Made by a program: the position numbers and the translations under genes
Shown here: positions 27,200-36,078 of the stretch, piece after piece
How positions within the stretch are numbered: position 1 is the first letter of the stretch
Layout of the letters: the number at the start of each line of letters is the position of its first letter
The notes under the pieces: model-generated
Databases searched by the model: none
Seen by the model: the letters and a program-made list of their open reading frames with translations, nothing else
What the model was told of the DNA's origin: nothing
Assembly: GCF_020742345.1 (NCBI RefSeq)
Contig: NZ_DYXC01000061.1
Location: 4,455-68,454, forward strand
Length of the DNA: 64,000 nt
DNA from: Enteractinococcus helveticum
GTDB lineage: Bacteria; Actinomycetota; Actinomycetes; Actinomycetales; Micrococcaceae
Direction of reading: 5' to 3'

Positions 27200-28732
27200 C
27201 TAACCCGGTTGGTCAACTGGCCACCCAATCGCATGGTCAATTGCAGCGTGCCAGCCGGAGATCAATCGGGCGCGTTGCTCCGGATCAATATGTGGGCTCC
27301 AGTGGCCACCGGACTGCCACAGGGCGCGAAGCTGCTTGGTTGAGGACCATATGCCGACACCCAAACCGGCCGCATAAGCGGCACCGCGGGCGGTGGTTTC
27401 CACATCGGCGTTGCGGTGGATGTCAACGTCGAGGATGTCGGCTTGGAATTGCATCAGCTGATCGTTGATACTCATCCCGCCGTCAACATTCAGACGGCGC
27501 AGTGTTTCTCCAGTGTCGGCTTCAACGGCCGCCACCACGTCGAGGGTTTGATATGCGGTGGCTTCTAGTGTGGCACGGGCGATGTGACCGGCGGTGGCAT
27601 AGCTGGTCAGCCCAATGATTGTTCCGGAGGCATCTGGGCGCCACCACGGGGCAAATAGGCCCGAGAACGCCGGCACGAAGTACACTCCCCCGTTGTCTTC
27701 GACGCTATTAGCCAGGGTTTCAATATCTGCCGAGTGCTGGATAATGCCCAGCTGGTCACGCAGCCACTGGACCACCGAACCGGCCTGAGCCACTGAACCT
27801 TCCAGCGCGTAGACGGGGTCTTGGCCCGGTAGTTGATAGGCAACCGTGGTCAGTAATCCCGACGACGATAACACCGGTTCGTGGCCGGTGTTATACAACA
27901 GAAAACACCCGGTGCCGTACGTATTCTTGGCTTCACCGGCTGAGAAGATCGTTTGGCCAAAGCTTGCGGCTTGTTGGTCGCCCAGGACCCCGGTGATGGG
28001 CACCCCTGCAACGGCGAGCCCTGCGGTCACGGTGCCATAATCGTGGACCGAGGGGTAGATCTGGGGCAGGGCAGATTCCAGTATCTGTGGGTCGATGCCA
28101 AATACGTGACCAAGCTGGTAGTCCCAGGTGGCGGTGTGGATATTCATCAGCGAGGTGCGTGAGGCGTTGGTAATGTCAGTGGCATGCACCCTCCCGCCGG
28201 TCAGGTTCCACAGGATCCAGGAATCGATCGTGCCAAAGCGCAGGTTTCCGGCTTGGGCTAATCGGGCAGCGTCGTCGTTATTTGCTAATAACCAGGCGAT
28301 TTTGGGCGCTGAGAAATAGGCTGACAGGTTCAGCCCGGTGGTTTGCTGCATCGCGGCGTTGTGGCCGTTTGCGATCAGGTGTTCGATGATGGCGTCGGTG
28401 CGAGCATCCTGCCACACGATCGCCCGGTGCACGGGCATCGAAGTGGTCGCGTCCCAGGCGACAATGGTTTCGCGCTGGTTCGTAATGCCTATTGCAGCGA
28501 TATCGGCAGCGGTCAGGTTGGCACGGGCTAATGCAAGCGCAGACAGCTCGCGGATATTGGCCCAGATCTCGGTGGCGTCGTGTTCCACCCACCCGGGATG
28601 TGGGAAATACTGTTGGTGTTCGCGGGCAACAATGGTCACGGTGTTGCCCTGGGCATCATATAGGGCCACCCGGGTGGAGGTGGTGCCCAGGTCAAGTGCC
28701 ATGATGATCGTGGATGTTGATGCTGCAACCAT
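27200..28732 (-). CDS. glpK: Glycerol kinase
   Basis: Phosphorylates glycerol to sn-glycerol 3-phosphate. 510 residues of the FGGY kinase family: ALDLGTTSTRVALYD near residue 12 (phosphate 1 motif), ITNQRETIVAWD, the substrate motif near YFSAPKIAWLL, GTGCFLLYNTG and NVDGGMSINDQLMQFQADIL. The catalytic Asp is expected in FVPAFSGLFAPWWRPDASG. No glycerol facilitator or glpD neighbours it, unlike many glp loci. It is divergent from the alpha/beta hydrolase, 52 bases away, and MALDLG-start alternatives are possible at 28702. Confidence 0.96.
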   Translation of the reverse strand: MVAASTSTIIMALDLGTTSTRVALYDAQGNTVTIVAREHQQYFPHPGWVEHDATEIWANIRELSALALARANLTAADIAAIGITNQRETIVAWDATTSMPVHRAIVWQDARTDAIIEHLIANGHNAAMQQTTGLNLSAYFSAPKIAWLLANNDDAARLAQAGNLRFGTIDSWILWNLTGGRVHATDITNASRTSLMNIHTATWDYQLGHVFGIDPQILESALPQIYPSVHDYGTVTAGLAVAGVPITGVLGDQQAASFGQTIFSAGEAKNTYGTGCFLLYNTGHEPVLSSSGLLTTVAYQLPGQDPVYALEGSVAQAGSVVQWLRDQLGIIQHSADIETLANSVEDNGGVYFVPAFSGLFAPWWRPDASGTIIGLTSYATAGHIARATLEATAYQTLDVVAAVEADTGETLRRLNVDGGMSINDQLMQFQADILDVDIHRNADVETTARGAAYAAGLGVGIWSSTKQLRALWQSGGHWSPHIDPEQRARLISGWHAAIDHAIGWPVDQPG

Positions 28733-28784
28733 AAGCGTTACTTAACCACATTGCTGGGCTCGAGGTCACTCCGGGAGCGATACC

Positions 28785-29768
28785 ATGTGCAGACTCTATA
28801 GACTGGTCGCTATGAGTTATGGGATTGCCGCCCGGTTGCGACCGCGGTTTTTAGTTCGTGACCGTGCCGTATTAACGGGACACGCCCAGCGGGATCCTCA
28901 GCGCTTCGGGGTGACGGTCACCGACCCGGTTTCAGGGGTGCCCTTTGAGGTGGCCGTGTTCAAATACCCCGGGCCGCCTGGTGCCCCGCAACTGTTGGCC
29001 GTCCATGGGTTCCGCGGTGATCACCACGGGCTGGAGCTGATTGTCGATGGGTTGACCCCGTATGAGATCTGGGTTCCGGATCTGCCGGGGTTTGGGGTGT
29101 CAGGCCCGATGCCTGATGCCCCGCACAGCGTTGAACACTATGGGCACATCGTCAACCAGATCGCACAGTTTATGGTCTCGCCTATTCTGGTGGGCCATTC
29201 TTTTGGGTCAGTCATAGCCGCCGCCGCGGTGGCTGCCAACGTAGTGGACTACCCACACCTGGTGTGTTTGAATCCGATTGCCAAACCAGCCCTGGATGCT
29301 GGAACACTGGTGGATCGTGCAGCAACCCTGGTGACCGATGGGTTTTATCGGCTCTGTGCTGCCCTGCCGTCAGGGGTGGGGCGTCGTCTACTGGGCAATA
29401 AACTCATTGTGTGGGCCACCGGCGCGTTCATGACTAAAACCGATGATCCTCGCGTATTGGCTTATACCCATGATCAGCACCAGGCATACTTCTCCGGTTT
29501 TGACTCCCCGATAACATTATTGGAGGCCTACCAGGCCTCTATCACGCACACGGTGACTGATTTCGCTGATCGTTTGTGTGTGCCTGTGACCATGATTGGT
29601 GGCGCCGACGACGAGCTGTCATCCCCACAGGATCTATCAGCCCTGGCCGAGGTGTTGGCTACCGACGACGTCGAAACGTACGTGCTACAGCACACCGGGC
29701 ACCTGATGCATTACGAACGGTCGGGTGCCGTAGCAGTGTTGATGGTATCTCGCCTGACGGATGCTTAG
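28785..29768 (+). CDS. Alpha/beta hydrolase
   Basis: Alpha/beta-hydrolase of unknown substrate, 327 residues. LAVHGFRGDHHGL near residues 72-84 is the oxyanion strand; WVPDLPGFGVSGP follows; VGHSFGSVIAAA near 138 is the nucleophile elbow with Ser; IGGADDEL supplies the Asp and LQHTGHLMHYE the C-terminal His. The start ATG 28785 has GGGAG at seven bases; an ATG at 28812 has no such site. It lies divergent from glpK; a role in lipid or ester turnover beside glycerol use is only a guess. Confidence 0.82.
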   Translation: MCRLYRLVAMSYGIAARLRPRFLVRDRAVLTGHAQRDPQRFGVTVTDPVSGVPFEVAVFKYPGPPGAPQLLAVHGFRGDHHGLELIVDGLTPYEIWVPDLPGFGVSGPMPDAPHSVEHYGHIVNQIAQFMVSPILVGHSFGSVIAAAAVAANVVDYPHLVCLNPIAKPALDAGTLVDRAATLVTDGFYRLCAALPSGVGRRLLGNKLIVWATGAFMTKTDDPRVLAYTHDQHQAYFSGFDSPITLLEAYQASITHTVTDFADRLCVPVTMIGGADDELSSPQDLSALAEVLATDDVETYVLQHTGHLMHYERSGAVAVLMVSRLTDA

Positions 29769-29775
29769 TAGCGGC

Positions 29776-29928
29776 TCACCGTTCTGACCATTGTTCGGAA
29801 CTGTATTTGTCGCGCGGGATCAGCTTGGATGCTTCATCGAGACTTTCCTGCGCCGTCGGGCGCCGCACGGATACAGCACACCGTGAGCCCAATAATGAAC
29901 AGACCGCAATCATGATACGGCGTCGCAT
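29776..29928 (-). CDS. Small ORF, 50 residues, unknown function
   Basis: I do not recognise this protein. It runs from ATG 29928 to TGA 29776. It is preceded by a perfect GGAGG six bases ahead and by a promoter-like pair (TAGGCT, TTACAC). The N-terminus is basic then weakly hydrophobic (MRRRIMIAVCSLLGS), with two Cys; the rest is polar (ASKLIPRDKYSSEQWSER). The N-terminus could be a short membrane anchor or signal-like segment. It is convergent with the upstream hydrolase, 7 bases from its stop. Confidence 0.55.
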   Translation of the reverse strand: MRRRIMIAVCSLLGSRCAVSVRRPTAQESLDEASKLIPRDKYSSEQWSER

Positions 29929-29953
29929 GGGTCACCTCCGCAGCTTGTCTCCT

Positions 29954-29981
29954 AGCCTAGCTGACAGGCGATGTTGTGTAA
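29954..29981 (-). promoter_or_regulatory. Candidate promoter for the 50-residue ORF
   Basis: The -10 TAGGCT (29954-29959) and -35 TTACAC (29976-29981) are spaced by 16 bases, 25 bases or so upstream of the ORF's ATG. TAGGCT is also the -10 hexamer proposed for leuL. Confidence 0.45.
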
Positions 29982-29989
29982 CCTGCCGG

Positions 29990-30013
29990 ATTCTCTAAGA
30001 TGTTATAGAGAAT
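29990..30013. repeat. Inverted repeat upstream of the 50-residue ORF
   Basis: Perfect 8-base arms ATTCTCTA and TAGAGAAT with an 8-base spacer, starting 9 bases upstream of the candidate -35. Its position suits an operator for a dimeric regulator. It is AT-rich compared with its surroundings. Confidence 0.55.
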
Positions 30014-30243
30014 ACCGAAGACTCCTGAAAACCCCTGTAACCTTGATTGCGCTTCACATCACCAGGAGCATATCGACGTGGGCCAGATCGACAATATTGG
30101 GCGGTTTATCAACAATAGGGAATTCATTTGACAGGTTGACGATCTAGTGTGCCTGGCCAGCGTTGCATCCCACGGCGCCGTCCTCTGTTGAGAAGCCTGC
30201 GCGCCCGGCCGGTGGATTATGAGCGCCCCGTTCCGCCAATGGC
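30014..30243. other. Intergenic region downstream of priA
   Basis: 230 bases without a supportable gene. Only very short frames exist; one 16-codon GTG frame on the + strand starts after AGGAG but I do not call it. In most actinobacteria def/fmt follow priA; no fmt start is visible here. Confidence 0.4.
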
Positions 30244-32328
30244 TTACAGCACATCGATGGGGTCTATGCGCAAGCGCACTGAGGTTGTCTCTCCGCGCGC
30301 TGACAGTTGGGCACGAGTCGTTTTCAATGCTCCCACGACCTGTTCTGCGACATGATCCGGGAAGAATAACAGCGCTCGATACGTAGTCTCATCCACCGGT
30401 ACCGGACCGATCCACGGAGACTCTTGCGATTGGTATGGCAGCGGAGTATTTCGAATCGTTTTCTGCACCTCATGGGATGGTCCGATCAACTCGGCCACAC
30501 GCATGGCAGGAGGTAGACCCAGCTGTTGACGTTGTGCCAGTTCTCGGGTGGCCCAGGCAATGGGATTCATTTGAACAAGCGCTGCCACGGCGTCGTCATA
30601 TTCTGCTGTTACGACGACGGTGCCACCTTGGCTGGAAGGTCGCACTAAGGTTGCGGCCCGCATCCAATGGCCAAGTACCTGCTCTGGAACGTTGAGTCCT
30701 TCTCGCTGGAGTTGTGCATCGCCGTCAAGTAACAGTGCAGCGGCATAACCGTCTGTGGCAACCGGTTCGGCACCCGGGGTGGCGATAACGATGGCCGGCT
30801 GCTCCCCCACCGTGACGAGCATATGGTCAGCCGAGGACGACATCACAGGTGTCATGGGAAAAGCGCGTCCCAGTTCATCCGCGGTGCGCCGGACTCCGCG
30901 AGCTCCGGCACGCAGTTGTCGACCACCGCAGTTGCTGCAGGCAAAATGGCGTTCTTTGATACCGCACCAACGACAGGTCGCCTCGTGTCGCTCGACCGAA
31001 AACCGATCGGTGAATCCAAGTGGGCCTGTGCAGTGTCGGCACCGGGCTGATTCACCGCAGTTGGAACAAAATAGTCCGGGGATAAAGCCTGCGCGAGCGA
31101 CTTGCACTAGGACCGGTCCGGGGCGTCCGTGTTTGCCGTCAAGGGCTTCACGGGCTGTTTGATGCGCCAGATGCGGTATGCGGGCGATCTGGGCAAGTGG
31201 GTCACGCTCGGCATGGAATGAGTCAGCGGTAGCCACGACCCTGGGCGTAAGCGTTTTCCGTGTTGGTCGATCCGCACCGATCTGTTGGAGTTGTCCGTTG
31301 GCAACCAAGTGCTGAATCTCCAGTGCTCGTGAGGTGGATGCCAGCACCAGCCGAGCCCCGTGTTGGGTCGCTCGGAACCGTGCCACGGTGTGGACATGGA
31401 AATATGGCGTGCGCGGTTCAATAAGATGCTCGCTGGTGGGTTCCCATACAATGATCGCGTCAATGTGTTCAAGGGGTGCCCAGATAGCCGATCGGGTACC
31501 GATCACCACTCGGTGTTGGCCGGTGAGGATTTTCAAAAACGACCGGTAGCGGGCGGTATTGCCCTGTTCGCCACTGAGCATGGCAAAAGCACGTGACCCG
31601 ATCCGATCTTCAAGGTGACGTTGCAGTCTGGAGAGGTGCTTATGGTCTGGAACGACAATGAGCGTGTTTTGTTCGCTGATGGCCAGTCGATGTGCGGCGT
31701 CAGCAAGAACCCCCATCGCATCCCAGCTACCATGAGCGCTGGGTAGTGTCAGAGCATAGTGGCCCCGGTGTTTTTGGATGAAGAGTTGTTCTGCGCCGTC
31801 GAGTAGAGCCCACCGGAAATTTGGGGCGCCGCTATCGGTGAGGGGGGCTTCGTTGACTTCGGGGATGGCCGGCGGTGCCGGGATGCTGTGATCTGCTATT
31901 TGTTCTGCGATTTCGCGTTCTACTCCGGCGACGCGGCGTGGCACGACGGCGCGCAACACATCGGCGGTAATGGATCCATAGTGTTGCGCGATCTGTTGGG
32001 CCAGCTCAAACACTTTGGGTTCGAGCACGGGAAGTGCAGAGACGACGGTTTTGATGGTCGTCAGTCGTGCCGCGGTCTCGATGGTATCGGTACGTCGAAT
32101 GAGCCACCCGAAGAGTTGTTGATGTCCAAACCGGACTTTCACTCGAACCCCCGGTTGAGCTGCAGCATCAAGCTCTCTGGGAATCAAATAGTCGAAGTAC
32201 CTATCCAGATGCAGTACTGGTGCTTCAAGCAGAATTTTAGCTACCGGTTGTTTTGGCCACCCATCAGGCGCCGGTGGCAGGCTCGCCCGGTGTTCCGGTA
32301 GGTCGAATAAAGCATCTGTTTGTGGCAC
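30244..32328 (-). CDS. priA: Primosomal protein N' (PriA), helicase motifs degenerate
   Basis: Replication restart protein. 694 residues: N-terminal 3'-DNA binding domain (about 30-130), helicase-like core (about 190-400) and a Cys-rich region (CSNCGESARCRHC, CRWCGIKERHFACSNCGG, about 425-470). The Walker A position reads LPSAHGSWDAMG without the GKT core and the DEAH-box position reads WEPTSEH, so ATPase/helicase activity is not expected. This degenerate form is typical of Actinobacteria and is annotated there as probable replication restart protein. It lies one base after metK. Confidence 0.93.
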   Translation of the reverse strand: MPQTDALFDLPEHRASLPPAPDGWPKQPVAKILLEAPVLHLDRYFDYLIPRELDAAAQPGVRVKVRFGHQQLFGWLIRRTDTIETAARLTTIKTVVSALPVLEPKVFELAQQIAQHYGSITADVLRAVVPRRVAGVEREIAEQIADHSIPAPPAIPEVNEAPLTDSGAPNFRWALLDGAEQLFIQKHRGHYALTLPSAHGSWDAMGVLADAAHRLAISEQNTLIVVPDHKHLSRLQRHLEDRIGSRAFAMLSGEQGNTARYRSFLKILTGQHRVVIGTRSAIWAPLEHIDAIIVWEPTSEHLIEPRTPYFHVHTVARFRATQHGARLVLASTSRALEIQHLVANGQLQQIGADRPTRKTLTPRVVATADSFHAERDPLAQIARIPHLAHQTAREALDGKHGRPGPVLVQVARAGFIPGLFCSNCGESARCRHCTGPLGFTDRFSVERHEATCRWCGIKERHFACSNCGGRQLRAGARGVRRTADELGRAFPMTPVMSSSADHMLVTVGEQPAIVIATPGAEPVATDGYAAALLLDGDAQLQREGLNVPEQVLGHWMRAATLVRPSSQGGTVVVTAEYDDAVAALVQMNPIAWATRELAQRQQLGLPPAMRVAELIGPSHEVQKTIRNTPLPYQSQESPWIGPVPVDETTYRALLFFPDHVAEQVVGALKTTRAQLSARGETTSVRLRIDPIDVL

Positions 32329-32329
32329 A

Positions 32330-33580
32330 TCACCAGCCTACCGCGGCACGCAACTGATCGACTTTGTCAGTGCGTTCCCAGGTGAAGTCTGGCAGTTCTC
32401 GACCGAAGTGCCCGTTGACCGCGGTGGCTTGGTAGATGGGGCGTAGCAATTGCAGATCTTGGACGATGGCTGCTGGGCGCAGGTCAAAGACCCCGTTGAT
32501 GGCGTTGACGATTTGCTCGTGGCTGACTTTTTCGGTGCCGAAAGTATCCACGTACAGACCAACTGGACGAGCTTTGCCGATCGCGTAGGCGACCTGGACT
32601 TCAGCGCGAGCGGCTAAGCCTGCTGCAACGATGTTCTTAGCAACCCAGCGAGTGGCATACGCCGCCGATCGGTCAACCTTCGATGGGTCTTTACCTGAGA
32701 AGGCACCGCCGCCGTGGCGAGCCATACCACCGTAGGTGTCAACGATGATCTTTCGGCCGGTCAGGCCGGCGTCACCAACTGGTCCACCGATAACAAATGG
32801 GCCGGAGGGGTTAATGATAAATTCAGCATTCTCAGCGTTCAAACCAAAATTGACCAGCACAGGTTTGATAACGTATTCGATCACATCGGCGTGGAGCTGT
32901 TCTTGAGTAACATCGGCTAAGTGTTGAGTGGATAGAACCACGGTTTCGACCGACTGTGGTACGTGGTGTTCGTCGTAGCCAATGGTGACCTGTGTTTTAC
33001 CATCTGGCAACAGGTATGGCATCGGTGAGTTATGCTGTTGGCGCACCGTGGTAAGACGCTCGGACAACCGGTGAGCCAGGTAGATCGGGGCAGGCATAAG
33101 TGCCGGGGTTTCATTTGAAGCATAGCCGAACATGATGCCCTGGTCGCCAGCGCCTTGTTTGTCGATTTCATCGACGGAGCCGTCGCGGGTTTCCAGCGAT
33201 GTCGAGACACCTTGGTGAATATCTGATGACTGCTGTCCGATAGAAATATTGACACCGCAGGTGGCACCGTCAAAGCCGTTGGCGGAGGAATCGTAGCCAA
33301 TGTCCAAGATGGTCTGACGCACGATATCTGGGATTTCAACATATGCGGAGGTGTTGACTTCCCCTGCAACCTGGACCAGACCGGTGGTCACCAGGGTTTC
33401 GACTGCCACCTTAGCGTTGGAGTCTTGCGCGATGATGGCATCAAGCACCGCATCAGAGATCTGGTCACAAATTTTATCGGGGTGGCCGGCGGTCACGGAT
33501 TCAGAGGTAAATAATCGAAGTTGGCCGTCGCCGATGCCCTCATATGGTTCATATATGGAAGAAATATCTTTAGCAGTCAC
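32330..33580 (-). CDS. metK: S-adenosylmethionine synthetase
   Basis: Makes SAM from methionine and ATP. Signature LFTSESVTAGHPDKICDQISD near residues 23-43, GEVNTSAYV, DQGIMFGYA and the P-loop-like GGGAFSGKDPSKVDRSAAY near 285. About 416 residues from GTG 33580; the frame extends to 33616 with TTG codons, and a GGAGGGGG lies about 14 bases before the GTG, so the start is not settled. I see no SAM riboswitch upstream; coaBC is 62 bases away. Confidence 0.96.
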   Translation of the reverse strand: MTAKDISSIYEPYEGIGDGQLRLFTSESVTAGHPDKICDQISDAVLDAIIAQDSNAKVAVETLVTTGLVQVAGEVNTSAYVEIPDIVRQTILDIGYDSSANGFDGATCGVNISIGQQSSDIHQGVSTSLETRDGSVDEIDKQGAGDQGIMFGYASNETPALMPAPIYLAHRLSERLTTVRQQHNSPMPYLLPDGKTQVTIGYDEHHVPQSVETVVLSTQHLADVTQEQLHADVIEYVIKPVLVNFGLNAENAEFIINPSGPFVIGGPVGDAGLTGRKIIVDTYGGMARHGGGAFSGKDPSKVDRSAAYATRWVAKNIVAAGLAARAEVQVAYAIGKARPVGLYVDTFGTEKVSHEQIVNAINGVFDLRPAAIVQDLQLLRPIYQATAVNGHFGRELPDFTWERTDKVDQLRAAVGW

Positions 33581-33642
33581 AGTATGAGAGTTTACCCCCT
33601 CCGGCTGCCTCAACAAGGCTACGATACATGGATCGTAAAACT

Positions 33643-34863
33643 CTACGCCAACGCGGCAGCAACCTGTTCAATAATCGCTTTGGCCACGACATCTTTGCTG
33701 CCCCGAACGGAAACTTCTTCGTGACTGTTGGCAAACAGGATAGTGACGTCGTTGTCGTCTTGGCCAAAGACTTTGCCAATTCCGACTTCATTGACTACCA
33801 GTATTTCGCAACCTTTGCGTTGCAGCTTGGCCCGTCCGTATTCCAGCGGGCTAGTGGTCTCATCGCCGGTTTCAGCAGCAAATCCAACGATAACTCGTGG
33901 TAGCGGTTGACCTGCGGCGCGTTGTTCTATGCTGGTACGCAAGACATCTTCGGTTTGTTCAAGAACAATCGTTGGAGCCGTAGCATCATCGTGTTTCTTG
34001 ATCTTCTCGTTGGTAGCAGTGGCTGGTCGGAAATCGGCAACAGCCGCTGCCATAATCAGAGCGTCCTGGTGTTGAGCATGTTCCAGTACAGCGTCCAGCA
34101 AATCCCGGGTGGACTCAATACGCACTACGGTGATATTAGGGTGTGTCGGTGCCTGGACGTCCATGGCCCCGGCAATCAGCGTGACGCGTGCACCTTGTGC
34201 AGCAGCAGCCTTTGCCAGCGCTACGCCTTGTTTACCGGAGGAGCGGTTCCCCAAATACCGCACGGGGTCAAGTGCCTCCCGAGTCCCGCCTGCACTGACC
34301 ACAACTGATCTGCCAGCAAGTTGATCCCCGGTCTGAGTTTCGGCAACAATCTGTTGCGTTTGGGCCCAAATGTCTTCTGGCTCAGGAAAACGTCCTTTGC
34401 CGGTATCAACACCGGTCAGACGACCAACGGCCGGTTCTATAACGTGCACACCGCGCGTGCGCAGCGTTGCAACGTTGGCCTTGGTGGCAGGATTCTCCCA
34501 CATTTCGGTGTGCATGGCCGGAGCCATAACGACCGGAACTGTGGCAGTCAGCAGGATATTGCCCAGCAGATCTTCAGCTAGACCTGCGGCAGCTTTGGCG
34601 ATCGAATTAGCAGTTGCTGGCGCAAGCACCACTACATCAGCACGGCGTCCCTGCAACACGTGGTTGACGTCTTCGACGGCCTCAAACGTGTCATTGTATA
34701 CCGGTCGGCCCGAGAGAGCTTCCCAAGTAGGCTTGCCAACGAATTTCAGGGCCGAATCTGTGGGGACCACGTGCACCTCATGACCGTCTTCGGTCATAAG
34801 TCGCAGTAGGAGTGCAGCCTTATATGCGGCGATACCGCCGGTAACGCCTAGTACAATCCGCAT
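33643..34863 (-). CDS. coaBC: Bifunctional phosphopantothenoylcysteine decarboxylase/synthetase
   Basis: Two coenzyme A biosynthesis steps in one protein. The CoaC flavoprotein domain (1-180) has GVTGGIAAYKAALLLR, the active-site His in VNHV and PAMHTEMWENPAT. The CoaB domain (190-406) has VSAGGTREALDPVRYLGNRSSGKQG and KKHDDATAPTIVLEQTEDV with the conserved Lys. ATG 34863 has GAGG upstream; a TTG at 34878 is less likely. It sits with rpoZ, gmk and metK in the usual order. Confidence 0.96.
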   Translation of the reverse strand: MRIVLGVTGGIAAYKAALLLRLMTEDGHEVHVVPTDSALKFVGKPTWEALSGRPVYNDTFEAVEDVNHVLQGRRADVVVLAPATANSIAKAAAGLAEDLLGNILLTATVPVVMAPAMHTEMWENPATKANVATLRTRGVHVIEPAVGRLTGVDTGKGRFPEPEDIWAQTQQIVAETQTGDQLAGRSVVVSAGGTREALDPVRYLGNRSSGKQGVALAKAAAAQGARVTLIAGAMDVQAPTHPNITVVRIESTRDLLDAVLEHAQHQDALIMAAAVADFRPATATNEKIKKHDDATAPTIVLEQTEDVLRTSIEQRAAGQPLPRVIVGFAAETGDETTSPLEYGRAKLQRKGCEILVVNEVGIGKVFGQDDNDVTILFANSHEEVSVRGSKDVVAKAIIEQVAAALA

Positions 34864-34896
34864 GGATGCCCTCTTCAAACCTCTTGATGTGTGGTG

Positions 34897-35268
34897 TTAT
34901 TCCTCGGAGTCTGCTGCAGGTTCCTGTGGCAGTGCGAATGGATCATCTTCATTGGCTGGCAATTCGAAGGTTGGGAATTCTTCGGCCAGTTCATCGGCAG
35001 CGGCCGCATGAACTTCTTCAACCGGCTTCATTTCTAGCAGACCTTCATCGATTTCACGCAGTGCAATCGACAGTGGCTTTTCGTTGAGCTCGGTGTCTAC
35101 CAGTGGCCCAACGTATTCGAAGAGTCCTTCGTGCAGTTGGGAGTAATATGCGTTGATCTGGCGGGCGCGCTGAGCAGCGAAAAGCACCAGGGCGTATTTG
35201 GAATCAACCTTGTCGATAAGTTCATCGAGCGATGGGTTGACGATACCTTCAATTTTTTGTTCAGTCAC
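34897..35268 (-). CDS. rpoZ: RNA polymerase subunit omega
   Basis: Smallest RNA polymerase subunit, which helps beta' fold and assemble. Conserved core IVNPSLDELIDKVDSKYALVLFAAQRARQIN (about residues 9-38), then LNEKPLSIALREIDEGLL. At 123 residues it is longer than many, with an acidic C-terminal tail (ELAEEFPTFELPANEDDPFA) that actinobacterial versions often carry. It follows gmk by 64 bases. Confidence 0.95.
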   Translation of the reverse strand: MTEQKIEGIVNPSLDELIDKVDSKYALVLFAAQRARQINAYYSQLHEGLFEYVGPLVDTELNEKPLSIALREIDEGLLEMKPVEEVHAAAADELAEEFPTFELPANEDDPFALPQEPAADSEE

Positions 35269-35332
35269 TGACTCTCCAATAAATTTCTCCGGAGCGACCG
35301 GAGATTGTGGATATATTTGTTATTTGCCGCGG

Positions 35333-35968
35333 CTACTGCTGGGGTGTAGTCAACTGCATGACTTCTACCAGTCTGGCAGATGCTTGTCCAACTGTATCGT
35401 TGACAATCACGGCGTCAAATTCTGGTTCTGCAGCAAGTTCTAGTTTAGCGGTTTCTAATCTGCGCTGCTGTTCCTCGGGTGATTCGGTGCCGCGTCCCGT
35501 GAGGCGGCGCACTAGTTCTTCCCAGCTGGGTGGTGCCAGAAATACGAAAGTGGCTTCTGGCAAGGTCTGTCGCACCTGACGAGCACCCTGTAAATCAATT
35601 TCCAATAGGACGTGTCGTCCTTTTGCCAGGGCATTTTCAACCATAGAGCGGGGTGTGCCGTATTTATTCTGCCCATGGACTTGTGCCCATTCCAACATCT
35701 TGCCTTGTTTTACGAGTTCGTCAAATTGTTGATGGGACACAAATGAGTAATGCACACCATCAATTTCACCGGGACGCGGTTCCCTGGTGGTAGCTGACAC
35801 TGAAAGACAGACCTGTGGGTAATGCTCGCGAATGTATTGACTTACTGTGCCCTTGCCTACAGCAGTCGGACCGGCTAACACGGTTACGGCAGGGCGTGTA
35901 CCTGTGTGCTCAGGACGCAACGTCAGATCTCGGGGCTCAGGAATGACCGGTGGCGTCTGATCAGGCAA
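35333..35968 (-). CDS. gmk: Guanylate kinase
   Basis: Phosphorylates GMP to GDP. 211 residues: P-loop GPTAVGKGTVSQ near residues 33-44 (A in place of the usual S/G-x-GKS form but GKG-T retained), the GMP-binding TTREPRPGEIDGVHY near 80-94, and LEIDLQGARQVRQ. An N-terminal extension of about 25 residues precedes the kinase fold. It is downstream of mihF. Confidence 0.95.
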   Translation of the reverse strand: MPDQTPPVIPEPRDLTLRPEHTGTRPAVTVLAGPTAVGKGTVSQYIREHYPQVCLSVSATTREPRPGEIDGVHYSFVSHQQFDELVKQGKMLEWAQVHGQNKYGTPRSMVENALAKGRHVLLEIDLQGARQVRQTLPEATFVFLAPPSWEELVRRLTGRGTESPEEQQRRLETAKLELAAEPEFDAVIVNDTVGQASARLVEVMQLTTPQQ

Positions 35969-36036
35969 GATATTCCTCGTGGTGTGTCTGGGTGGATTCC
36001 GCTCGAATGCGATACGTGTAGATTAGCGCAACAACC

Positions 36037-36060
36037 GGCGATCTCACAAAAGAGACCGCC
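36037..36060. repeat. Hairpin between mihF and gmk
   Basis: Nine-base arms (GGCGGTCTC and GAGATCGCC on the minus strand, one G-U pair) with a 6-base loop, in the 110-base mihF-gmk gap. No T run follows on the minus strand, so it may be an RNA-processing or pausing hairpin rather than a terminator. Confidence 0.45.
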
Positions 36061-36078
36061 CATTTCTGTGGTTTTTTT

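Noticed and set aside
30149..30355. 68-codon plus frame at the priA 3' end
   Set aside because: Half of it is antisense to priA coding sequence and there is no ribosome binding site.
30244..32328. PriA as a damaged pseudogene because of missing Walker motifs
   Set aside because: The frame is complete and the degenerate helicase core is the normal state of actinobacterial PriA.
33581..33642. SAM riboswitch upstream of metK
   Set aside because: The gap is only 62 bases, too short for known SAM aptamer classes plus expression platform, and no typical core motif is seen.
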